Below, in pieces: positions 6,877 through 11,776 of a stretch of DNA of 11,776 bases. The stretch lies in the NCBI GenBank assembly GCA_028065725.1, contig JAPTVL010000519.1, positions 1 through 11,776 on the forward strand, given 5' to 3'. The notes beneath the pieces are model-generated. The model was not told the DNA's origin. It saw only the letters and a list, made by a program, of their open reading frames with translations, and searched no databases. Position 1 is the stretch's first letter. Every line of letters begins with the position of its first letter. The stretch is from Betaproteobacteria bacterium (GTDB lineage: Bacteria; Pseudomonadota; Gammaproteobacteria; Burkholderiales; Rhodocyclaceae). The translations under genes were made by a program, and so were the position numbers.

Positions 6877-7908
6877 TCAAGCATGCGGCGCGTCGCGCAG
6901 CCGAGATTGCGCAGCGGAGACAAGCTTTTCCGCGTACAGCCGCGCGGCCTCTGGTGTGCGGCGCTTCCCACGGGAGAGGGCATTGGCGGCAACTTTCGAA
7001 GCGATCGCTGCGGGCTGTACGCCGGCGCGAAGGCTGTGGCAGGCGAAGGCAAACTCATTGCGGTAGCCACCTTCGCCGCCCTCGCGGGCTCCGCCGCGGA
7101 GTAGTGGCCCGCGTGGGCCGGGCAAAAGGAGTGAACCTACGCCCCCCCTGGGGGGCGAGAAAGAGGCCTGGGCCTGGACCGTCTCGTTCATCTTCTGTCC
7201 TGCGGCGAGCTCGATGATGTGCTCAACGCCGACCGGCTCGCGGTCCTGTGTGCTATCCACCCTCAGATTCGTCCATTGCCCCGCTTTGCCTGGTTTGCGC
7301 TGCGTGAAGCCAGGTAGCCGCCCCCACTTGTCACCCGCAATGCTGCCCGGGTCAGCCCCGAATCGGATGCAAATGATCTCTTGCGCGGCCTGCCTGCATT
7401 CCAAATCAAGGCGAATTGAGGAAAGGAGCCGGACCTGGCAATTCCCGGCGCTGGTTTCAATGACCAGCGCCGCGATTTCCTCAGCAAGAGCAACCCCAAG
7501 GCTCAGCGGCAGATCGTCAATAAAGATCCAAGGGTGTGGCGCCGCGGGGTCCGGGCGGGCGAGGATGTTCGCGTTTCCACGAGTGTTCGCACCGCGCGCG
7601 AGGCGCAGCAAGGCTGCCACGGCGGCATCACCATCGCCAGCCATGACAGAACCAAGCTTTTCCATTCGCTCGGCCTGCGTCTGTGGGTTGTGCAGCGCTG
7701 CGATTTCGAGGTTCGGGCAAAACTGAAGCATGGCACCGATGAACCGCCGCGCCGCGCGCTCGGGCGGCAGGCACAGCCGCTCGACCGGCTCGCGGCCGTC
7801 GCCGTTTTTTTGGGATCGTGTGTTCACGTATTTGCCTTTTGTTTTGGTTTCTCGCCCCCCCGGGGGGGGCGTAGGTTCATGTTTGTGGTTTGCTTTGTGC
7901 CTCACCAT
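6877..7908 (-). CDS. repB: IncQ-type RepB primase, stand-alone
   Basis: 343 residues. It resembles RSF1010 RepB', the plasmid primase that starts DNA synthesis at single-strand initiation sites. Matching blocks are WIFIDDLPLS (127-136; RSF1010 LVLVDDLSEF), ALVIETSAGNCQ (147-158; ALVVETSPKNYQ) and ADPGSIAGDKWGRLPGFTQR (185-204; ADPASADSRHYGRLAGFTNR). D131, D132 and D186 fall where I recall the RepB' catalytic acids (D77, D78, D134). A helical C-terminal domain (about 281-340) follows. Between the two lies an odd Gly/Pro-rich linker (250-280) encoded by a palindromic repeat. The ATG at 7908 has no ribosome binding site and lies next to another copy of that repeat; a GTG at 7827 with AAAGG upstream may be the true start (316 residues). 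In RSF1010 this domain is fused to MobA; here it is alone and last in the operon. Confidence 0.88.
   Translation of the reverse strand: MVRHKANHKHEPTPPPGGRETKTKGKYVNTRSQKNGDGREPVERLCLPPERAARRFIGAMLQFCPNLEIAALHNPQTQAERMEKLGSVMAGDGDAAVAALLRLARGANTRGNANILARPDPAAPHPWIFIDDLPLSLGVALAEEIAALVIETSAGNCQVRLLSSIRLDLECRQAAQEIICIRFGADPGSIAGDKWGRLPGFTQRKPGKAGQWTNLRVDSTQDREPVGVEHIIELAAGQKMNETVQAQASFSPPRGGVGSLLLPGPRGPLLRGGAREGGEGGYRNEFAFACHSLRAGVQPAAIASKVAANALSRGKRRTPEAARLYAEKLVSAAQSRLRDAPHA
7085..7163. repeat. REP/BIME-like palindrome cluster inside repB, copy 1 of an inverted repeat
   Basis: Within about 80 nt lie three palindromes: CTCCG/CGGAG (7089-7101), GGCCC/GGGCC (7106-7119) and a run of C and G (7141-7156). 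The last, with flanks (7131-7162), is the reverse complement of 7848-7880 apart from one substitution and one indel. The cluster encodes the Gly/Pro-rich linker of the primase without breaking the frame. No transposase or target duplication is seen. Confidence 0.7.
7848..7880. repeat. Copy 2 of the GC-rich inverted repeat, at the 5' end of repB
   Basis: TTTCTCG, then seven C, eight G and CGTAGGTTCA, nearly identical to the reverse complement of 7131-7162. The two copies bracket about 685 nt of repB. This copy lies just upstream of the alternative GTG start at 7827, so it may really be intergenic. Confidence 0.75.
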
Positions 7909-7913
7909 CTCGA

Positions 7914-7930
7914 GCGGGCATCAAGCCCGC
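7914..7930 (-). promoter_or_regulatory. Hairpin over the repC stop codon, before repB
   Basis: GCGGGC (7914-7919) pairs with GCCCGC (7925-7930) around five bases. It spans the repC stop (7921-7923) and sits just upstream of the ATG at 7908. There is no T-run, so it is not a standard terminator. It may limit read-through or translation of repB; this is inferred. Confidence 0.4.
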
Positions 7931-9006
7931 GCAGAGACTGGTGAGGGACTGGTTTTTTTTGGTGTGTTGTGTGTACTCGTACACACTACTTGTACGGCGT
8001 CGTTTTGAGAGTGAGCCGGTTGATAGCTGGACGGGGTTCGGTTGATAGCTGGACGGGGTTCGTGGATTTCTTGCCGCCCAGGTTGCGCGCTGGACGGGGT
8101 GAATGTGCGGGTGACGCTGGCTTGCCCGGACTCAACCCGTGCCTCCCACTCCCCCCAGGTCGCGTCACGCAGAGATTGAAGCCCGGCGCGCAACGCCGCG
8201 CGCCTGCGGCTTCGTGTTGATTTGTCCTGCGCGACCCCGCCGAAAACATGGCCTTCAAGCGCATCAATGCTGATTTTTCGCGCGCCGGATTGCCCGTTGA
8301 ACCACGCGGCGAGCCAGGCGTACAGCGTGCGCGCAGTAGGCCCCTTGAGTGCGCGCCAGGAGCGCATTGAGATCGAGGAATATGAGCGGCTCAACCCCTG
8401 AAGTGCTTGGGTGCTTCGGGGGTTGATCGTGACCTTCACGGCCCCTGTTCCATCGCCTCTAAACCCGCCGGCAATGAGGCTCGAGACTCCCCACTTCCCC
8501 TCACCCCATTCCGCAGCGACAGTCAAAGCCTGCAGACGCTCAAACCCTGCGATGATCGCCCTGCGCGTCGTCGCGCCTGGGTCCTCATCAAGCCCTGCCA
8601 TGCGGCAAAGCTCGGCCAAGCTTGTTTCGATTTGCAAGCATGGCTGCTCCCCGGCGAGGTTTTCACCGTCGCGCTTGACACCGGTCCCTCCAAGCTCCGG
8701 AAGTAGCCCAGCTTCGCGCGCTGTGGTCATCGCTCCGCCTCGAATTTGGCCGAGGCCCAGCGCGAGCAGCGCAAGGAAAATGCCCTGCTCGAAGGTACTC
8801 ATTTCGATCCCGCGCACCCGCACCAGCGCCCCAGCAAAGCGCTGCTCACTGACGACCTCTCGTCTGGCTGCTCCATCAGGAAGCGGCCTGAAAAGAGACA
8901 TCAGGCCGAGCGCCATTTCCTGCCGAGCAATTTGCCGAGTGAGCGCCATGTTGACCCGCGCGGAGGCGGGGGACTTCGACCTCTTTGTCTTAGAACCCTG
9001 TGCCAT
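7921..9006 (-). CDS. repC: IncQ-type RepC replication initiator
   Basis: 361 residues. In RSF1010, RepC (283 aa) binds oriV iterons and opens the origin. The best match is residues 212-281: SISMRSWRALKGPTARTLYA lines up with RISMDEVRALDSETARLLHQ, and KISIDALEGHVFG with KASIDTLCGYVWP, followed by an arginine-rich helix (RSRRRAALRAGLQSLRD) like RKRRQRVREALPELVALG. This is the second winged-helix domain. The start at ATG 9006 has GGAGG five bases upstream; a GTG at 9018 is also in frame. It overlaps the 3' end of repA by 17 nt, consistent with coupled translation, and the repA-repC order is that of RSF1010. Residues after about 306 are a polar, probably disordered tail absent from RSF1010 RepC and coded by a tandem repeat. 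Confidence 0.9.
   Translation of the reverse strand: MAQGSKTKRSKSPASARVNMALTRQIARQEMALGLMSLFRPLPDGAARREVVSEQRFAGALVRVRGIEMSTFEQGIFLALLALGLGQIRGGAMTTAREAGLLPELGGTGVKRDGENLAGEQPCLQIETSLAELCRMAGLDEDPGATTRRAIIAGFERLQALTVAAEWGEGKWGVSSLIAGGFRGDGTGAVKVTINPRSTQALQGLSRSYSSISMRSWRALKGPTARTLYAWLAAWFNGQSGARKISIDALEGHVFGGVAQDKSTRSRRRAALRAGLQSLRDATWGEWEARVESGQASVTRTFTPSSAQPGRQEIHEPRPAINRTPSSYQPAHSQNDAVQVVCTSTHNTPKKTSPSPVSARA
7969..7986. repeat. Perfect 8-bp palindrome GTGTGTAC-TC-GTACACAC
   Basis: Two 8-base arms with a 2-base spacer, inside the last codons of repC and close to the 22-bp tandem repeat. It could be an operator or an origin element. It is followed by AT-poor sequence, so it gives no unwinding region by itself. 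Confidence 0.5.
8017..8060. repeat. 22-bp direct tandem repeat, two perfect copies plus a partial one (iteron-like)
   Basis: CGGTTGATAGCTGGACGG... occurs as two exact 22-bp units (8017-8038 and 8039-8060). A 12-bp part, GCTGGACGGGGT, recurs at 8089-8100. Unit length is near one-to-two helical turns, similar to the 20-bp RSF1010 iterons, and lies in the 3' end of the initiator gene. As 22 is not a multiple of three, the copies are read in different frames, so selection on the protein does not explain their identity. An oriV role is possible but unproven. Confidence 0.6.
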
Positions 9007-10021
9007 TTCTTCCTCCACGTTTTTTGCTTGCTTTCAGCGCCGCATCGCGCTCAGCCTCGTCGCCGATCGCGGCCTCGAACGACCTCAGCCGCTCTTTGAC
9101 TTCCTCGCCGGGCATGACCAACTCGAGCTTGCCGCAAGGCTGACCAAAGACCGCCGGACTTGACTTGTTCCAGTCCGGCCTCGGGGCTTCGTTAAACTTG
9201 CTGAAGCCGAACAAAAACAGGTCCGCGCTCGACTCGAGTCCACAAGCTTTTTTAAGAGCGAGGTCTGAGGCGGAACTGCCGAGCGCCGTGACCCCAGCGA
9301 TTTGCCGCAAGGCGCCAGGCAAGCCATTTCCGCCTGCCCGCGACGTGTAATCCAGACGCTCCGCAAAGCCAAGGCTGGCGCTGGCTTGATTTGTGTGCGA
9401 AACCGTTGCGGTCAGCGCGCAGCCGACGGCCTTCGACCACGCCAAGATCGTCGCCCCGAGCTTGTATTGCTGCGGCTGGTCCAGCAAATCGCAGCCGCCG
9501 GCGGCCGACATAATTGTGTCGATGATGACCATCACCGGCCTCGTACTCAGCAGCAAATCCGTGATGCGTAGCCCCCATTCGGTCAGCAACCACGCCCCAG
9601 CGCCGCCATCTGCTCGGCGGTTCCAGGTCCAGATTGGAGGGCTGCTGCCGTCAGCCTGTGTGGGGAGGATCAAGCCGCCGCGAGGCGGCTGCTTTCTGCC
9701 TGTGCGCCACAGATCGCGCGCGAGAGCCTGTTCACTGGTGCGCTCCCCGCCGAGGATCACTACCGGCCCTCCCCAGCACGCCCGACCTTGCCACGACCCA
9801 TCCTCGCTCGCGAACGCGAGGGCCAAGTCAGTGAGCAACGTCGTTTTGCCGACGCCCGGTGGGCCGAACACATCAAAAGTAGTACCCAGCGGGACAAGCC
9901 CGTCGATCACCCAATCGACCGGCCCCGGATGGCAGACCATGAGATCGTGTGCGTCCGTGATTCTGATTCCAGCACCCGCGGCGCACAGTGCTGCAACCTC
10001 ATGCTTGTCGTGCGCGCTCAT
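8990..10021 (-). CDS. repA: IncQ-type RepA replicative helicase (RecA-fold hexameric ATPase)
   Basis: 343 residues. RSF1010 RepA (279 aa) is a ring-shaped 5'-3' helicase that replaces the host enzyme. Walker A is GPPGVGKT at 53-60. Walker B is VMVIIDT at 163-169, preceded by a helical stretch. ALTATVSHTNQASASLGF (202-219) corresponds to the RSF1010 sensor segment IVFLHHASKG, and FGFSKFNEAPRPDW to FGVSKANYGAPFADRW near the C-terminus. The start ATG at 10021 overlaps the stop of the upstream gene by four bases (ATGA). The stop lies inside the first codons of repC. It is longer than RSF1010 RepA by about 60 residues, with a charged Lys/Arg tail. The family assignment is firm from motifs and from its RepC neighbour. 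Confidence 0.92.
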   Translation of the reverse strand: MSAHDKHEVAALCAAGAGIRITDAHDLMVCHPGPVDWVIDGLVPLGTTFDVFGPPGVGKTTLLTDLALAFASEDGSWQGRACWGGPVVILGGERTSEQALARDLWRTGRKQPPRGGLILPTQADGSSPPIWTWNRRADGGAGAWLLTEWGLRITDLLLSTRPVMVIIDTIMSAAGGCDLLDQPQQYKLGATILAWSKAVGCALTATVSHTNQASASLGFAERLDYTSRAGGNGLPGALRQIAGVTALGSSASDLALKKACGLESSADLFLFGFSKFNEAPRPDWNKSSPAVFGQPCGKLELVMPGEEVKERLRSFEAAIGDEAERDAALKASKKRGGRNGTGF

Positions 10022-10560
10022 TCGTCCGCCCCCTCATCGCCTTCGAGGCCGTCGAACAAGTCCATTTGCCCCCTGCGAATTGCCTCGCGATGCATGTCAA
10101 AAACCTGCTGGGCGCGGCGGGCCGAGATTCCGTCCCGGCAGGCGACCTCTCCGGCGCGGCCCGTGCGGCGCGCCAGGTCGGCGGATCGCTGCGCGATGCC
10201 CAGGACCGATGGGTCGCTCGCGATTCGCGCCTCGGCCTCTTGGAAAAACATCAGCTCTTTGAGGGGGTCGAACGTGTCGGCGGCCTCGACGGCGGCGCAT
10301 GCCGCGTCGATCTCGTCCTGCTCGGAGTCTGTCCTCCCGACCGTGCCCCAGCCGGGTGAGTTTTTGCTTTGGTTCCAGCCCCGCAGGCTTTTTTTCTTGC
10401 CCGACAAGGCCAAAAGCGCGGCTTCTTGAATCAAATCTTCGAAGCTCGCCGCGCTGCAAAACCCGCGCTGCCTCAGCACCTCGGCCTGCAATTTTGTCGG
10501 CAGGCCGGCAAAGATTTGGCGCGAAACGGGGCTGATTAGTTTAATTAGGTGGCGGCTCAT
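10018..10560 (-). CDS. Unrecognised protein with a sigma-like helix-turn-helix, upstream of repA
   Basis: 180 residues. Residues 14-52 (RQIFAGLPTKLQAEVLRQRG onward) look helical, like the start of sigma region 2. Residues 124-155 (AQRSADLARRTGRAGEVACR, then DGISARRAQQVFDM) have the form of a helix-turn-helix such as sigma region 4. The middle is acidic and low in complexity. The ATG at 10560 shares its A with the stop of the preceding gene (TGATG); a GTG three bases upstream is also possible. The end overlaps repA by four bases. Tight joints suggest translation in step with repA and so a regulatory or accessory role in replication. RSF1010 has small regulators E and F in this position, but I see no clear similarity to them. 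Confidence 0.75.
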   Translation of the reverse strand: MSRHLIKLISPVSRQIFAGLPTKLQAEVLRQRGFCSAASFEDLIQEAALLALSGKKKSLRGWNQSKNSPGWGTVGRTDSEQDEIDAACAAVEAADTFDPLKELMFFQEAEARIASDPSVLGIAQRSADLARRTGRAGEVACRDGISARRAQQVFDMHREAIRRGQMDLFDGLEGDEGADE

Positions 10561-10772
10561 CACACACCCCCCTTCTCAGCTCCACGAAAGCTCGGGAGCC
10601 CCTCGCGAGACAGGCGCTCCAGATCCTCCCATCGATACCGAACTGCCCGGCCGAACTTGATTTGAGTAAGCGCTCCGGCTTGCCCTGCGCGCCACAGCGT
10701 GGTGCGGCTCGTTTTCAAAAATTTTTGGGCTTCACCGCTGCTGGCGAGCCCTTCTTTCACTTCCTTTTCCAT
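10560..10772 (-). CDS. Small MerR/excisionase-type helix-turn-helix DNA-binding protein
   Basis: 70 residues. LASSGEAQKFLKTSRTTLWR (9-28) followed by GALTQIKFGRAVRYRWEDLE has the pattern of the excisionase/AlpA class of winged HTH proteins. The ATG at 10772 has AGGAG seven bases upstream; the frame extends to 10892 but has no signal there. It is the first gene of the replication operon and overlaps the next by one base. A likely role is autoregulation of the rep operon, by analogy with the RSF1010 F repressor, which sits in the same place but is a different protein. The ribosome binding site lies in a hairpin. Confidence 0.75.
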   Translation of the reverse strand: MEKEVKEGLASSGEAQKFLKTSRTTLWRAGQAGALTQIKFGRAVRYRWEDLERLSREGLPSFRGAEKGGV

Positions 10773-10776
10773 CTCT

Positions 10777-10793
10777 TTGCTCCTGCGGAGCAA
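10777..10793 (-). promoter_or_regulatory. Hairpin sequestering the ribosome binding site of the rep operon
   Basis: TTGCTCC (10777-10783) pairs with GGAGCAA (10787-10793) around a 3-nt loop. On the minus-strand transcript the AGGAG ribosome binding site is in the 3' arm and loop edge, so folding would hide it. On the plus strand the same hairpin is followed within three bases by a T6 run, so a plus-strand terminator is an alternative. Confidence 0.5.
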
Positions 10794-10873
10794 CCCTTTT
10801 TTGAAGCAACTGGGTGAAGATGAATCGGGTCTGGCGCTGACTGTGCGGGCCGGGAGCGCGGGTTGCGGAAACG

Positions 10874-10908
10874 AAAAAGCCGCCCGGCGCACACAGCGCG
10901 AGGCGGCT
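10874..10908 (-). terminator. Rho-independent terminator after the 10944-11408 gene
   Basis: On the minus strand AGCCGCC (10908-10902) and GGCGGCT (10884-10878) form a 7-bp stem, with an inner GCGC/GCGC stem and a small loop, followed directly by a T-run (10878-10874). It lies 36 nt past the stop of the upstream gene and before the rep operon. Confidence 0.8.
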
Positions 10909-10943
10909 AATTCAGCAGATGGAAAAAGTGGGAGCCGCCCGCG

Positions 10944-11408
10944 CTAGACGCGGGCAAGTTGGGGCCGCTGGGCCAGGACGCGGGGCGTGAGGTTTAGATC
11001 AGCAATGGCGCGGCCAGCAAGTGATGGTACGGGTGCGGGGCGCAGGAACTCATCGCGCTGAGGCTTGGCCGCGGCAAGCATGAGCTTGAGCAAGTCAACA
11101 ACAAACTCGATCAGCGCCGCCGTGCGGTTTCGCGCCTCTGTGATCGCTTCGGCCGCGGCCAGACGTCGAATCTTCTTTTCTCGGCCACGAGCGAGTTGCA
11201 AGCGCGCCATCATCACCTTGACTTGGTCGAGCTTGCGCAACTTGCTCCGATGGCACGTCAAAAGCTCGATGGCTGCCTCTACCAGGGCAGTATGCTCATA
11301 CTCAGAAAGCCCGCGGGCGCGTTGCTCTTCCGTGAGTCCCGCCCACCACCCCGCTTCGAGGCGGTTTAGCGCCTCGATTTCATCCGCAGTATAGGTTTGC
11401 ATTGCCAT
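10944..11408 (-). CDS. Hypothetical helical protein, 154 residues
   Basis: An almost all-helical, charged protein. Residues 53-90 (RSKLRKLDQVKVMMARLQLA then REKKIRRLAAAEA) look like a coiled coil, and TALIEFVVDLLKLMLAAA is an amphipathic helix. No membrane segment or signal peptide. The ATG at 11408 has only a weak GGG upstream; a second in-frame ATG is at 11402. It is transcribed alone, ended by a good terminator before the rep operon. I do not recognise the family. Position next to replication genes suggests plasmid maintenance, but that is a guess. Confidence 0.65.
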   Translation of the reverse strand: MAMQTYTADEIEALNRLEAGWWAGLTEEQRARGLSEYEHTALVEAAIELLTCHRSKLRKLDQVKVMMARLQLARGREKKIRRLAAAEAITEARNRTAALIEFVVDLLKLMLAAAKPQRDEFLRPAPVPSLAGRAIADLNLTPRVLAQRPQLARV

Positions 11409-11625
11409 GATGTACCCAGTGTTTCACACGAGTTCCATGGCGTCAAGCGATGCCTCACTATTTTCTATCGTTGGCCACTTTACCAACATTTAATTGCATT
11501 TCGTACAGAGCTACTCCGCGCAATGTAAGGCATCGAGGCGTTCGAGTTCCCGATTTGCCTGCGAACTCAGTTTGTTCCAGTAAGTCGAGCAGTAAGTCAT
11601 GACATGCAAGGCCATTTAGATCTTT
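11409..11625. other. Non-coding stretch with short repeats, upstream of the 154-residue gene
   Basis: 217 nt without a gene, more AT-rich than the rep genes. It contains two 9-bp direct copies of CAGTAAGTC at 12-bp spacing (11578-11586, 11590-11598), an inverted GTTGG/CCAAC pair (11470-11487) and GAGTTC/GAACTC (11544-11568). It should hold the promoter of the gene at 10944-11408. No sequence close to a consensus promoter stands out. Confidence 0.4.
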
Positions 11626-11776
11626 TTACATCAGTGACTTGCGCACTTTTTTCGAGTCCCCCTCCCGCACCAGAGTGAAATCAAGGGCTTGTGCGATCAG
11701 CGCCGCCTGAGCATGAAGCCCAGCCTGGGGGCCATGTAATGGCTGTGGAAGGTTTGAACAGCAACGGGCGACCTCG
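11626..11776 (-). CDS. 3' end of an unidentified ORF, cut by the window
   Basis: An open frame enters at the right edge and ends with a TAA at 11626-11628. It gives 49 residues ending with ALDFTLVREGDSKKVRKSLM, a plausible C-terminus with an amphipathic helix and a basic tail. No other frame stays open across the whole stretch on this strand. Too short to name. Confidence 0.45.
   Translation of the reverse strand, partial: EVARCCSNLPQPLHGPQAGLHAQAALIAQALDFTLVREGDSKKVRKSLM

Noticed and set aside
9393..10262. 289-residue plus-strand open frame opposite repA
   Set aside because: RepA on the minus strand has intact helicase motifs. The plus-strand product is rich in Arg, Pro and Ser with no recognisable domain.
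11418..11446. Possible promoter TTGACG - 17 nt - AACACT on the minus strand upstream of 11408
   Set aside because: The -10 matches the consensus at only three positions and would place the start of transcription only a few bases before the ATG.

Overview
The window looks like part of the backbone of a conjugative or mobilizable plasmid from a high-GC proteobacterium. A betaproteobacterial, Burkholderiales-like host is my guess from composition and repeat style. Essentially all genes read on the minus strand. I see no rRNA, tRNA, CRISPR array, transposase or resistance gene.

Left third (1-5041): a DNA-processing module laid out like R388 trwA-trwB-trwC. In transcription order there is a structured non-coding region at 4705-5041 (probable oriT), a small ribbon-helix-helix protein (4704-4438), a VirD4/TrwB/TraD-type coupling ATPase (4425-2722), and a MobF (TrwC/TraI) relaxase-helicase that starts at 2671 and runs off the left edge. 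The relaxase keeps its tyrosine pairs, its three-histidine metal site and its helicase motifs. A conserved 8-bp hairpin separates coupling protein and relaxase. No mating-pair (type IV secretion) genes lie in the window.

Middle (5042-6712): four small genes I do not recognise. Two encode small membrane proteins and two encode soluble proteins. They lie on the far side of the probable oriT from the relaxase. Their function is open.

Right half (6877-10772): an IncQ-like (RSF1010-type) replication operon, in the order small HTH protein, sigma-like/HTH protein, RepA helicase, RepC initiator, RepB primase. Joints are tight: TGATG, ATGA, a 17-nt repA/repC overlap, then a short hairpin-bearing gap before repB. 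In RSF1010 the primase is fused to the MobA relaxase and lies upstream of repA-repC. Here it is a separate gene at the end of the operon, and the relaxase is of an unrelated family. The plasmid therefore joins IncQ-type, host-independent replication to R388-type DNA processing.

Around the replication genes there are several signals beyond the genes: a GC-rich repeat present twice in inverted orientation, once near the 5' end of repB and once inside it as part of a cluster of palindromes (REP/BIME-like); a 22-bp tandem repeat in the 3' end of repC (iteron-like); a hairpin that hides the ribosome binding site of the first operon gene; and a rho-independent terminator at 10874-10908 that separates this operon from an upstream unknown gene (10944-11408). 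The far right holds a short non-coding stretch and the 3' end of one more minus-strand ORF.
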